From: Hyalella azteca
Taxonomy: Eukaryota; Arthropoda; Malacostraca; Amphipoda; Hyalellidae
Assembly (NCBI RefSeq): GCF_000764305.2
Contig: NW_025944227.1
Coordinates: 24,694 to 88,693, forward strand
Direction of reading: 5' to 3'
DNA: 64,000 bases
The first letter of the stretch is position 1. The number at the start of each line of letters is the position of its first letter. The notes beneath the pieces were generated by a model. The model made no database searches. It was not told where the DNA came from and worked only from the letters and a program-made list of their open reading frames with translations. The position numbers and the translations under genes were made by a program. Of the stretch, positions 25,201-37,799 are shown in pieces.

Positions 25201-28200
25201 TAGAATAGGTATTCAAAATCCTGCATTGAACGCCCAGAAGCTGGAAACGGTTGTCCTTGTAGCAATGAATAAAACAAACACGCTTTTAGATACAACGTCA
25301 ACAATACAAAGTTCTGTGCGACCAACTTCTGTGTCTAACAATGCAGATGACATCAAAACTTCTATTCCTAGGTCATAGTTTAGTTGCGTATCATCTAATC
25401 AACAGGACAGCGCTTTCTAAACTTCTGAAAGTTTTACATCACTTGAACCACTAAAATAGGTTTAGTTCTCATTGTAAAGAGTAAAATCACCTTACCTTGA
25501 ACTGATCCTGTCGTTTGGTGAGGAGGGACATCTGGCGTTCCACGCGTGACTTCGGAGCAGCTCGCACTGAATGTATCAAGAACACATGTAGAAATATCGT
25601 TTATGGGAAATCCCGATATAATATTTTTAGACGAAATAAATACTGCATGCTAACCTGACTAAAGCTTGAGTCGAATACAATGAAACAATTCCGATTGATT
25701 TCGGAGGAGTAACTTCAGAAGGTAGAGTCAAATATAGAGGAGAAATTACCGTTCATTTTGGAGGAGTAACTCCAGAATACCAAGCCACATATTTTTGAAG
25801 AAATTACCATTTGGTTTTGGAGGAGTAACTCCTGGAGGTTGTTGACGAGGTACTTTCGCTGGGGAATTACTATCACCACCGGGAGTTTGAGCCTGTGCAG
25901 GAAGAGCTGATGTAGGAGGCGTAGCTGGAGTAGTAACAGCCGCAATAGGAGTGGTAGCAGCAGCAGCAGCTGGAGTGGTAGGAGCTACAGCTGGAGTGGT
26001 TGGAGCTACAGCTCCAGGCGCCGGTGTGACCACGCTGGCAGGGAGAGGTGCAAAACCTGGAAACAAAGATATACTGAACATGTGTTATATGCATCAAAAC
26101 TCTTTAGTAATATTATACGAAAACATCACGGCAATAAGTTGTAATTTGAAGAAATCACCAAACTATGCTCCTCTATAATATTTTTTTGATTATCACTATT
26201 ATATTTCTTGCACATAAAATAAATGAAAAATTACGGAAATACGTTATATAAACAGATTGGTGCGGCAGGTATGAAATTGAAAATCATTAAACTGATAACA
26301 ATTCTCCGTAACAACTTGTTCCTGGACACCATTGTCAACATGCAGCACAGAGCACAGTAGTAAAAGGTAGTGGTAGTGCAGTGAAAGGTAATGGTTGTGC
26401 AATAAGAGGTAATAGTAGTGGAAATAGGTTGATGCAGTATAAGGCAATGGTCGAGCAGAAGGTAATGAAGGTGTAGTGAAAGGGAATAGTTAAATAACAT
26501 GAGGTAATAGTTGTGGAAATAGGTTGACGCAGTATAAGTCAATGGTCGAGCAGAAGGTAATGGCTGCTGACCAGGTGGTGATGGCAGGTCACCGTACGCC
26601 ACAGGCTTGCCCAGCTTGTGGCGTTTGATGGCATCGTCGTACTGTTTGATGATGCGGTCGTTCATCCGCTCCTTGCGCCCGTTGCCCTCCGACTGCCAAA
26701 TACAAATTCTTGACAAACGAATAATAAAACATCGCTTATTTGGCTCTTGAAGTACTTATATCATAAATCTGCTAAAATCAAACGGTGAGCATGAATTCAA
26801 AAAGAAATAGTAGATATGATAGTAGATAGCCAAGTAGATATGATGAATGTACCAAGCGTTTTCATTACTTCAAAATAAAAATTTTTGATAAAACTATTAT
26901 TTTAATTTAAATTTTTAATAAAAATAAACTTTTTAATAAAAATTGCTTTTAGGCATCATGAGCCATGCGTAATACGAAGATTTCTAATGAAATTCCTATT
27001 TGGAACCAACATCAAGTTAACAGTGAAATTGTAGCAACTGAAGACGTGAAAATTGATGGTTTAACTTCAACGTCACGCTCAAGAGGTTTATGAAGGAAAT
27101 TCATTGATGCAATATCAATCAATCAACTATCAGTATCAGATGACCTCTACAACGCGACATCTTTATTTAATGTCATATAAAATAAATGTTTCATTTTTTA
27201 TTGCACCTAAGCTTGCATAACGCATTAAACATGCGTACACATAAATTTTATTACACACAAGGCATAAAATATGCGTAATATGTTATCAACTTTCTTTCTT
27301 ATGGACATTAGAAAGTTATACTTTAGCTTTCTCGAGTTGCTCGACGTATTTCGCACGCCGGTCTTGTAGAGCGTCAAGTATTGAACCCGGCGGTACAGGC
27401 GGAGGCTCGGGGACACTCTCGAACTCTTCACTCGCTGAAATAAGCAAGAGCTTACAACTTAGAGAGAAGTAGGAGCTTTGTTTAAATCGATTATATAGAT
27501 CAGAGGCAAATATATAAAAACATCGTTAAGGTAATAAGACTTAAGTTAGTTAGTCTAAGAGTTCAGTCCTCATTAACACCTGCAGGAGCGGGAGCAGGGG
27601 CGGCGGTGGTGGCGTTCACGGTAGGGGTGGCGGGAACTGATGTCGTCGTGTGAGCTGATGGAAATTTGGGCCGTTGTTAGCAGGATTGGTCAGGCCAAAT
27701 CAACACAGTGATTTATATTAAAAATTCTGTTTGAAGAAAGAACCAACGTAAAATATTTATATATTGCAAAAAGCAGACCTCAGTACAACGGAAATGTTTT
27801 CATTTCTCTTTCGAAACACTGGTTGCACAAGTGATTACAATTTCAACGAGATACTCCAGACCATAGTTTCTCAAACATTTGTGATCAAATAGCCATGAGA
27901 GGCTCCGTACAGTCACCGCTGAACAGCGTATTAGAACCTAATGCCAGCAGTAGCATTAGCAAATATTACTAGCAGCATTTTGTTTTCCATAAAGCACTAG
28001 TAGTCGACGCATCAAGCGTGTATCGTTGTAGTGTGTATTTAACGGAGGGCCCTTAGGACCTTGTGGGTGGCGAGAGGCAACAGTTGCACATCGTTGCCAT
28101 ATTATCTTGTGTTAGGCAGTGAACTTTATTGTCAGGTGAAAAAAAGAAGATAAATTCGTTCCTGAAACCGAATGTGTTCGCGTAGCAACTGCAAGGCCAT

Positions 28201-31200
28201 CATGAACTACAGACTGGGAAATAGTCTGCTGGACTCTAAATAGAAAAGAAAGTATGGCCCCAGGACTAATGTGATATGCGCACGGTATGTAAATTAAATA
28301 CAATGCTTTTATATTGTATTTCATGTTTAATGTTCAAGAATTATCTGTGTAAGTAATGTTCATGTTATAATGAAAGAACATGAAATAATTTACTGTAAAT
28401 TTCTTCAGCTGTTATAACTGGGGACAATCTTACTTTGTTATCATGAGATGATATAATTTCATCTTAGTTCATTTGAAGTCAAACCGAAAACTAAAACTAA
28501 GTATCATACTTTTAGACTAATACCTATTTTTTTTTAATAAATCGAAAACGCACGGTTTCAGTAAAAGCCAGGGCGTGAGGCAGAGACGACGTAGAGGCTT
28601 TTCTTAAAGGGGCATCCCGGGCTTCGGGCACTTCAAAACTTTTGTTGGCTGCAGGCCTACTAGGAAATTCAGGCGGGGGTAAATTTTCCCTCGGGGAAGC
28701 AGGAGTCGGGGTAAAAGTCGCGGGGTCGGAAGGCGCTGGAGTGAAATGTTCGGGGCTGAGAGGTCCCGTGGGAGTAGCAGCGGGGGTGGGAAGTGTGGGG
28801 GTGACGGCACGAGACGCACTCCTGACCACCACTTCAGGAGGGATGTCCTCTTCGTTGATTGCCTTACCGGCCTCCAGGCTCTTCTTCATCTGGTATAGGG
28901 TTTTGAGGCCTCGACTGAATCTGGAATTCAACGATTTGTCAACAAAGTTGATGATTGGTAAGAAAACGGGAAGATTATTCAACATTTTCGACGACTTTCT
29001 GGAGATCAAACGTTTTAATTTAATTTTAAATCATTGTCATAGTAACTCTTCAACAATCTCAGGAATAAATAACTCAATTTAGTTAGAAACAGAGAAAAGG
29101 CATTATTCCGTAAGTCAGCATTGTTTTCACTCAACAAAATACTAACACTGTTTTTCGTTCTTCACTGATATTCTCGATGAATAAAGTTGGAACTTCAGCC
29201 ATTAAAAGTAGGAAAAACGTGTTCAACTTTAACCAATGACGTACATTCTAAGCGCCAGCACCGACACCCCTGCGGCGGCCGGTGAGGGGCGCTGGATCAC
29301 AGGGGCGTTGCGTGTTGGCTCTCTGGGGGCCACGCTTGTTGGTTCAGGGGCCGCTGTCTCGCTCAGCCCCAGCAGCTCGTCCTGTGGGCAATGGGTGCTG
29401 AACATGGTGTTCTGTACTGTATACAGAGCGTACTGTACTGTATAAATTGTCTAATTTATTGTACCTATATATAGCATACAGGGCCTATACTTTCAAAAAG
29501 AGTTAAGAAATTAAGAAATCGTAAGTTCATCAGCCAATCATTGACGGCATTTCAAGCAAAATTCACCAACCATAGACAAGAAAATTGAGCGTAAGTACTT
29601 ACGTTTACTTAGCGAGTTTTGAAAGTATGGCCCCTGTACTGTACGGTATACATAGTGTACTGTACAGTATACATAAATAGTGTAGAGTACTAAATATGTA
29701 GTGTACTGTGAAGAAAAGCTTTTTCCTGAGCCTTCTCTACTGGGTAGCGAAGAAGTAACACATAGGAACGTATCTCATCTACCCGACATTTCTATTTATT
29801 TGACCGCCCCATTTAATGCACCAAGTAACACAGTGTACAATGCAGTGTAAGAGATATTATGAATGAAATGGGGAGCCAACAGCGTTGTATTTAGGCAATG
29901 AAGATTGTTAATATGAATTGTTTTGAGCCGTCTCGTGCATGCAATGCGGAACAAGCCTAGTGCAGGATCTAGTGTAAGAAAACAAATATTTTGGGTGGCA
30001 TTCATATTTATTTATGAGCAGGTTGAGTAGTTTCCAGTTCTCTAAATCGTTCAAGGAAAGTTGTTAGGAGCTAAATTACACACGGAAGATAGACCACTGA
30101 TCACGAACATTGAATGCTATCAATGCCTCAAAATAGACAAATAGATATTTTAAATATTGAAGCACGTCATATATATTTGTGACGATGAGCTCACCATTAG
30201 AGCAGGATCGTCCTCATCGTCTGACGTGACTTCAACGTCGTAGTTTTCTGAGAGGCATTCAGTAACCATGTTGTCCAGCTGCCGTAGACCTTCTGGTAGC
30301 ACCGCTCTCTCCTTGTCTCTAGTGACTTCTGCTCAAAAAAACTAACCTGAGAAGTTGAAAGTAATTAAACCGCCTAGTAATTTCAACATATAACAGTATA
30401 ACAAAATAAAATTTGAATCTAACATGCACGTAATTGGGAATGCATACTTCGGATGTCACGAGAATTATCGAGTTTCACCTATTATAATTGCACCTGTATG
30501 CAAAAGTGACCTCGTTAACGAAAATTAATGTTAATTAACGTTAAGCTAATATAGTCACAATGAGGATAAAAGTGACACTAAATGTGGCACATATAGTATA
30601 GTAGTATAGTATCTTCGGCATTGAAAAATAGGCCTGCATAAGCCTGTCGCCGATTCTTGCACTTTTCTTGACTAGACTGGCCTTTTGATCATATCTTTTC
30701 AACGGACGGTAGATTTAAAATCGATTCTAGATTTCAGTTGTTCCGTAGGATACGAGGCATTTTAAGACATATGACAGGTAACGAACGAGAATAAATCTCC
30801 AATCGACCAACAAATTATAATGTCATTTTTAGGAACAAAAAGAAAACAATTAGAACAAATGCAAAAAAAGGCTAGAAGCGTTTACGTTGTTGCTTAGGAG
30901 GTCTCGGTGGAGGAGGGGCGTCCTCCTCCATGAGGGCGAGCAGCTCAGCCTCCAGTCCTTCGTCAGCCTTGTCGTCCACCAGGTCCTCCAGTCCACCCAC
31001 GCCCAAAAGACCCATCTGAAAAATAAATATAACTCAGTCCTCACTGCAGTGAGTGACAGAGCGCGCATTTTCTCGTCGACGAAAACGTGAAGTCACGGAC
31101 GGACAGACGGACATGGCGAGCACAATGGTGCATTTTTTTCATAAAGGAGAAAATGCGCTAAAAACAAGGCTTTGTTTATGGATACATTAATGTATCCATA

Positions 31201-34200
31201 TTAATGTAATATTGATACATTAATAGAAGCAATGATATTCGTGACTAAAGGCCAACCTAGGTACGCGGTGGTCTATTCCTCCAACGCCTACGAAGCCCAT
31301 CTAAAATAAATTAAAGCTGAATTAAAGAATGCACTGATTATGTTAGTGACGATACTTATGCCTACAGGTCCGGCAGTGAGGATTACAGTTAGTATACAAA
31401 AAGTTAATTATCAGTATACAGACATAAATTACAATATATATAACAGTAAAATTTGAATATGTATTTGCAAATGAAAGATTGTATTACTTTTGCTGATGCC
31501 CAACAATAGTAGAGATTTTAGTCATAGTACAAATCAACAAATGTAAGATTGCGTTCACAACTACACAAGAAAAAAATTACCATGGCTTCTGTAGCTCCAG
31601 TAGGTTCTAAAAAATTCAGCGATAATATTCTTGTAATCATTTTATAACTAATTCATTTATTGGGAATCTTAATTGTATATTAAATATTAATACGAAAGGT
31701 AACATAGCATACTTGTGCAAGACGTGCGTCATCAGTTGTGTGGGCTGCTGGAAATTTGGGCCGTTGTTAACAGGATTGGTCAGGCCAAGTCAACACATTG
31801 TGAATTATATTATAAATTCTGCTTGAAGAAAGAACATATGTATAATATTTATATATTGCAAAAAGCAGACCTCAGTACAACGGAAATGTTTTCATGTATC
31901 TTTTGAAACACTGGTTAGATGCAATAGTTATTACAAATTCACGAGACCAAAGTTTCTCAAACATTTGTGAACGAATAGCCATGAGAGGCTTCGTACAGTC
32001 ACCGCTTAGCAGTGTACAGTCACTAGCAGTCGGGGCATCAAGTGTGTATCGTTTGGATTTAACAGTGGGATCTTAGGCCCTTGTGGGTGGCGAGAGGCAA
32101 CAGTTGCAAATCGTTGCCAGATTATCTTGTGTTAGGCATTGACTATATATGTACCAACTATATTACCAAGTGAAAAATAATATGATAAATTAGTTTATAA
32201 AACCGAATGTGTTCGCGTAGCAACTGCAAGGCCCTCATGAACTACAGACTATGAAATAGTCTGCTGGACTCTAAATAGAAAAGCTTCACGACTCGAGACT
32301 AAATTCTGAAACTAATTATAGAGTGACTTTCTTTAACTTTCACTTTCACCCTTTTTTATAACATTTATACAGATATCAATTATATCTGTCAGTTGCAGGT
32401 GGCTCATACATTTAACAAGAATTACCTACAGGTTATCATCAGTTAAAAATTTCCTGAGATGATAAAATAACCAAAAACAAATAGACCATTTCTAGAGATT
32501 CTAATAAGATTATGAAATAAATTGACCACTCCCAGAAACTATAATAAGGTATGAAAAACCTTATAACTTTATTATAGAATACTCATAAATGTATAACATG
32601 ATGAATATTAGGTACTATAAATAAATTGACTATATACAAAAATTACAGACTATGTTATGAGTATAAAAAGTGTATAACATGATTTATAATAAAAGTATAT
32701 AATAAATGTACCAGTAGCAGGCGAGGGCGGCAGTGACGTCATGTCAACAGGCTCGCCCCTGAGGGCGGCGTCCAGCAGCGGCTGCAGCTGCTTGGCCGTC
32801 CTGAAGAAGGCGACGGCGGCGGCCTGATCCCCGCGCTGCTTAGCGTCCAGCGCCGCGAGCTTGTAGGTCTTCTGAAGCTCTTGTAACTTGTGTGTAGGGC
32901 TCTCCTGCTCACGCATTTAAACNAACTCAATTTAGTTAGAAACAGAGAAAAGGCATTATTCCGTAAGTCAGCATTGTTTTCACTCAACAAAATACTAACA
33001 CTGTTTTTCGTTCTTCACTGATATTCTCGATGAATAAAGTTGGAACTTCAGCCATTAAAAGTAGGAAAAACGTGTTCAACTTTAACCAATGACGTACATT
33101 CTGGATCACCTCAATCATAACCTATACAAAACCTTTAGAGCCTTGTGCATTAAATACAAGCATTTTTTAATATTTATACTACTTATATACATTCAATACT
33201 TCAGTACCGGTATACTAAATGTTCGCACCGTTTTGCCCTGGATAACGAATGAGAACCATTCTTGATCACCTCAATCATAACCTATGCAAAACCTTTAGAG
33301 CCTCTAGCATTATATACAAGCATTTATTAACATGTATACTTCTTATATACATTTAATACTTCAGTACTAAATGTTCGCACCGTTTTGCCCTGGATAACCA
33401 ATGACAACCATTCTTGATCACCTCAATCATAACCTATACAAAACCTTCAGTGCCTTTAGCATTATATACAAGCATTTATTAACATGTATACTACTTATAT
33501 ACCTACATTTAATAATTCAGTATCCTAAATGTTCGCACCGTTTTGCCCTGGAAGGTTAGTGTGGCAAAGTTACTGGAGTTTTTCGATTACATAAATTTAA
33601 TATACATTCAATACTAAATGTTCGCACCGTTTTGCCCTGGAAGGTTAGTGTGGCAAAGTTAATGGAGTTTTTCGATTACATAAATTTAATACTTAATTAC
33701 TAAATGTTCGCACCGTTTTGCCCTGGAGATCTCGTTGTCGCGGTTGGCTTGAGCCTCGGCGCGCTCGTAGTTGTCTATCCTGGCATTGAGTAGCGCCAGC
33801 ACCGACACCCCTGCGGCGGCCGGTGAGGGGCGCTGGATCACAGGGGCGTTGCGTGTTGGCTCTCTGGGGGCCACGCTTGTTGGTTCAGGGGCCGCTGTCT
33901 CGCTCAGCCCCAGCAGCTCGTCCTGTGGGCAATGGGTGCTGAACATGGTGTTCTGTACTGTATACAGAGCGTACTGTACTGTATAAATTGTCTAATTTAT
34001 TGTACCTATATATAGCATACAGGGCCTATACTTTCAAAAAGAGTTAAGAAATTAAGAAATCGTAAGTTCATCAGCCAATCATTGACGGCATTTCAAGCAA
34101 AATTCACCAACCATAGACAAGAAAATTGAGCGTAAGTACTTACGTTTACTTAGCGAGTTTTGAAAGTATGGCCCCTGTACTGTACGGTATACATAGTGTA

Positions 34201-35192
34201 CTGTACAGTATACATAAATAGTGTAGAGTACTAAATATGTAGTGTACTGTGNATATAACTCAGTACTCACTGCAGTGAGTGACAGAGAGCGCATTTTCTC
34301 GTCGACGAAAACTTGAGGTCACGGACGGACAGACAGACGGACGGACGGATATGGCGAGCACAATAGTGCATTTTTTCATAAATGAGAAAATGCGCAAAAA
34401 ACAATGCTTTGTTTATGGATACATTAATGTATCCATATTAATGTAATATAGATACATTAATATGAAGCAATGATATTCGTGACTGAAGGCCAACCTTCGT
34501 GGTCGTCTATTCCTTTAACGCCTACGAAGCCCATCTATAACAAATTAAAGCTGAGTTAAAGAATGCATTGATTATATTAGCAATGATATTATATTTATGC
34601 CTACAGGGCCCATACTTTCAAAAAAAGTTAAGAAATCGTAAGTTCATCAGCCAATCATTGACGGCCTTTCAAGCAAAGTCCAGCAATCATAAACAAGAAA
34701 ATAGAGCTTAAGTACTTACGCTAACTTAACGAATTTTGAAAGTATGGCCCCAGGTCCGGCAGTGAGGATTACAGTTAGTATACGATAAGTTAATTATCAG
34801 TATACAGACAGAGATTACAATATCTATAACAGTAAAATTTTAATATGTATTTGCAATTGAAAGATTGTACCGGTATTACTTTTGCTGATGCCATCAATAG
34901 TAGAGATTTTAGTCATAGTACAAATCAATAAATGTAAGATTACGTTCACAACTACACAAGAAAAAAATTACCATGTCTTCTGTAGCTCCAGCAGGTTCTA
35001 AAAAATCACTGATAATATTCATTTAATCATTTTATTACTAGTTCATTTATTAGGAATCGTAATTATATATCACATATTATTACGAAATGTAACATAGCAT
35101 ACTTGTGCAAGACGTGCGTCATCGCGTGGAGGTCGAGGGGCGCTCCGTGAGGCGGGCTTCTTCTTTTTGTCGTCGCTCTTCCAAGAGAACAT
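22263..35192 (-). CDS. CC2D1A: CC2D1A/B homolog (lethal giant discs), four DM14 domains + C2
   Basis: Eighteen exons in transcript order: 35103-35192, 30886-31015, 30195-30328, 33714-33922, 28554-28920, 32712-32904, 27580-27636, 27322-27434, 26572-26692, 25808-26056, 25496-25566, 24802-24927, 24290-24469, 23976-24151, 23132-23252, 22820-22971, 22504-22594, 22263-22388. Exons 4 and 6 are out of order in the scaffold, yet every phase matches and the product is 901 aa. It starts MFSWKSDDKKKK. DM14 repeats lie near residues 165-220, 313-370, 405-475 and 557-625, e.g. YKLAALDAKQRGD and AAALEAKKKGEIELAKEYL. A Pro/Ala/Thr-rich linker (about 477-550) follows the third. The C2 region runs from about 735 to the end (VKIEFPYPS, WLVIDGY). 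Known of the family: cytosolic/endosomal protein that binds ESCRT-III CHMP4/Shrub through DM14 and limits Notch activation. Same function inferred. Confidence 0.93.
23545..23880 (-). repeat. 33-bp minisatellite with an embedded copy of CC2D1 exon 16
   Basis: About nine units of CACACGCGCAATCATTATCG plus TCATATAGGCTC lie in the intron between exons 14 and 15. At 23831-23857 the array is interrupted by a copy of an internal part of exon 16 (22889-22916), containing GGTCGATGCTGAGCAGCG where the exon has GGTCGATGCTGAACAGAG. Confidence 0.85.
25685..25808 (-). repeat. Copies of CC2D1 exon 10 end plus donor
   Basis: On the minus strand the real end (AGTAACTCC complement, PPKPNG, then GTAATTTC at 25807) is followed by a second copy ending AACG-GTAATTTC (donor at 25749) and a third (about 25692) where the donor GT has become GA. 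Spacing is about 58 bp. Confidence 0.85.
26335..26570 (-). repeat. Imperfect repeat after exon 9 donor
   Basis: TTCTGCTCGACCATTG (minus strand) and the ~60 bases after it occur twice, followed by short CACTACCATTACCTT-like motifs. It begins a few bases past the splice donor but does not include it. Confidence 0.7.
27655..28262. repeat. ~600-bp segment duplicated at 31745-32282
   Basis: The two segments share long blocks such as GGAAATTTGGGCCGTTGTTA and AAAAGCAGACCTCAGTACAA in the same order, with scattered differences. One is probably an allelic or misplaced copy of the intron before CC2D1 exon 7. Confidence 0.8.
29071..29711 (-). other. Collapsed copy of the CC2D1 exon 4 region
   Basis: It matches 32924-34251 at both ends but lacks about 685 bp in the middle. 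The exon 4 copy here (29251-29381) keeps its acceptor but breaks off inside VLAL, running straight into unrelated intron sequence. A non-functional assembly version of the intact block between two Ns. Confidence 0.85.
29474..29637. mobile_element. MITE family 1, ~160 bp
   Basis: Ends GGCCTATACTTTCAAAA and TTTTGAAAGTATGGCCC are inverted repeats. The same element is at 34016-34178 (within the duplicated block) and a separate insertion at 34604-34751. Confidence 0.75.
31056..31158. mobile_element. MITE family 2, ~105 bp
   Basis: Inverted ends GCGCATTTTCTC and GAGAAAATGCGC enclose CGTCGACGAAAAC, a GGACGGACAGACGGAC run and ATGGCGAGCACAAT. Other copies: 34284-34394 and a double head-to-head copy at 62563-62752. 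Confidence 0.8.
31268..31300 (-). pseudogene. Partial copy of CC2D1 exon 2 start with acceptor
   Basis: On the minus strand, an ATTTTAG acceptor is followed by a frame reading MGFVGVGGI. The true exon 2 (31015 downward) reads MGLLGVGGL after TTTTCAG. The copy has no donor in a similar place and would change the frame. It is also present in the duplicated block at about 34502-34534. Confidence 0.6.
31745..32282. repeat. Second copy of segment 27655-28262
   Basis: Diverged copy in the same orientation. It is adjacent to the truncated exon 1 copy (31713-31732) on one side and leads to exon 6 (32712-32904) on the other. Confidence 0.8.
32924..34251 (-). other. N-bounded block carrying the intact CC2D1 exon 4
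   Basis: The block lies exactly between the single Ns at 32923 and 34252. Its ends are identical to 29071-29247 and 29251-29711. It holds the only complete exon 4 (33714-33922), so its real place is between exons 3 and 5. Confidence 0.88.
33217..33726 (-). repeat. Five copies of the exon 4 donor junction
   Basis: On the plus strand AAATGTTCGCACCGTTTTGC followed by CCTGGA occurs near 33219, 33367, 33528, 33616 and 33703. The last is the true exon 4 end (minus strand TCCAGGGCAAAACG, then GTGCGAAC). The other four are intronic duplicates of the same junction, spaced 85-160 bp. Confidence 0.9.
34604..34751. mobile_element. MITE family 1 insertion absent from the sister copy
   Basis: The sister sequence at 31376-31384 reads CCTACAGGTCCGG without it. 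Here CCTACAG, the element (GGCCCATACTTTC to GAAAGTATGGCCC) and CAGGTCCGG follow, giving a CAG target duplication. The 3-bp duplication and GG(G/C)CC termini suggest a PIF/Harbinger-type origin, tentatively. Confidence 0.8.
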
Positions 35193-37799
35193 TTTGCCAC
35201 ACGTAAAATGTTCTCGAGTTTTTCGTAGACAAGATTTAATGAGTTAAAAAATTTATAATCAAGAATTAATCAGCTATAAGTAACCATGGTAAGACTCCTG
35301 AGTTTAGCAGTCAAGACTTTCCTAGTTAAGTTAATGATATTTTTCAGTGCAAACGGTGTTAGACAAGCGAGTGAGCAGGCTGATGGGAACGACACAATTA
35401 ATAATTAGCAACAAAAATGGCAGGGGATGAGTTGGTTGCGAGGAAAGTTCAATCTCCAAGTTTGAACTATCGAAAGTTCATTGAAAGTAATATTAATTTC
35501 TCTACATTATCGAGCTAATTAAAATAAAATAATAAGGCTATTACTCAATAGACATGCAGGAGCTTTGAATGAATTATCTATCTAAAGCTACTAAGAAGTG
35601 TGGAGCATTACCTATCTTCGATAACGCACAAGATACATAAAAACTGCTCTATATCGCACGTCTCTAGTGTTAGTCAGACACTCAATTAGATTATTTAGAT
35701 ACAAGTTTTTAGTGACAATATTAGAGTGTTTAAAATAAGTTTTTCCGGGGCGTTTTGTGGCACTATGGAACAATTGAAACGCAAGATGCAGAGACGGAAA
35801 ACTACAACAAATTTCAATTTTTTTATGTCGAGAAACAAATAAGATATAGATGAGAATGGCAGCGCTAGAAGACTAAAGGAATGAAACAGGCACGAAGTTA
35901 GGAATGATGAATATTTCTGCAAAGAAAACAAAAAATGTTTAGAGCATTCAAGCAGGAATTTAAAACGTACTATAAATTATAACGAGCTCTCCTATCGATG
36001 CGCGAAATGACTCTAAAATGCAATACAATTCATATCTGCAATTTATACGTAACTAAATAGACATATTTGTCCCTTAGATTTTATATGGACGGCAAGTGTA
36101 ATTAAGAAGCTAAGCAACTAAAGGAAGAACCCCTGACTCAGCAAGACCAAGACTGAACATACCAACACTTATGTCAATGTTTTCAAGATTATAAGGGAAT
36201 CTCGTTTAATAGCTCGTCTAAAGCCCTTATTTTCAAGAATCGTCACGACCAATTTAATTTATACCAATTGACTCACAGATTTAATCACAAAACTGTTCCC
36301 TGAGTGTACAAATAGAATACAAGTTAAAAAAACCTATGCTAAAGGTTTTTAAAGATGTGTGATCTTTCTACAAGCTGATCACACACACGTAACAGTTATA
36401 TTAATACATATAAACTGGTTAATATACGTTAATATACGCATATGTCAACTGGTATATATAAACTGGTTATGTTAATATATATAAACTGGTATAAACGTGC
36501 TGGGATGTCCCGGGGGTTTGCATGCCCCTAGCAATAGGGTAAACCCGATTGCCTCCTTGCGGGTATAATAATCGTCATAACATTGATGTGTAAATTAATA
36601 TAAATCACCATCTACTTTTAGCAAATTTGATAAGTAAAATGTATAACATAACATAACATATTGATCTCGGCGCTTAAGTGTAGGCCTGATGTGGTCTGTC
36701 GCCGATTCTTTTCCTTTTCGTGCCTTGTTCACAGAAGGTTGAATTTATTAAATGATTTGATATGTGGGCCGAGTTAATAATCATATAACAAAGTTCAATT
36801 AACATTTCATTAATGGAGCAAAGCACTGACCGAGTTACGAGACACTGCATAGCTAGCATTCTAGTTCTCGCAGGTTACATTGTAGTGCGTTTAGTGGAAA
36901 GCAAAAACGAAAAATTCAGTTCTCATACTTTTTTTTTTTTTTGACAAACCAATTGACAATACAAAAATATATTTCACATTATAATCAACAAGTAACAAGT
37001 AGAATGGCTAACAAAACCAGGAATATTTCCTGGACCCATAACATCAGTCAAAACAAGGCAAGATATCACACTGTAGCGAAGCACCGTAAATCATTTAACA
37101 TAGCAGCAAGGCCTAACTTACGATAACTTTTTAAATACACGGCATACAATCCACGAAACAACTCAAGAACATTATTTTAAAAATGCAAAATTAGGCAAGT
37201 GCGCCCGCTTTTTTTAACATAATTCAACCAGAAAAAGTATCACACGAGAACTAAACGAGTTAACAGCAGCTATTCCCGAGTTTACTTAACTAGAAAAACT
37301 CTAAACAAACTATTCAAAACTTAAACAATATTTCTCATAATTCAAACAATTATAACAACAAGAGACTAGGAGCAAATGTTAACATCAACAACTAAGGCCG
37401 TGGTTCCATGTTTCTAAGCCGGTAGAAGCTATCAATTCAAAAACAAATAAAATTTGTTCTAATATTCTTGGAGAATTGAATAATAATAATTAAAACATAG
37501 GTAATGCAATCATTTAAATGAACAAAGTTCATTCATAATTGAAAAACATTCACTAGGAGGATCCGATACCACAGCACAATTAAAGTCGCCTCTCTTATAT
37601 ATTCGTTGTGCATCTGTTCATATTCTGTTGTCCTAAAATATATGAAAAAACAATTCATTATTATCGTTCTCATATGACAATTCATAATTCAAGAACTTGG
37701 GTTAAGTTAATCCTTTTCTATCATCCACACATTCTAAAAATGTATAAAACGTAATTTTGTGACGAACCTTTCTCATTTGATAAAACGTTTGTTGTCATC
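35193..37799. other. Intergenic between CC2D1 and PTER
   Basis: AT-rich, no gene recognised. A TATATAAACTGGT motif is repeated at 36410-36495. The stretch CTGTCGCCGATTCTT at about 36698 is shared with 30651, hinting at a short dispersed repeat. The CC2D1 promoter should lie just right of 35192. Confidence 0.45.

Noticed and set aside
31711..31732. Second first exon for CC2D1
   Set aside because: Only the last ~19 bases of exon 1 are present, in a duplicated block cut at the join. It is a truncated copy.
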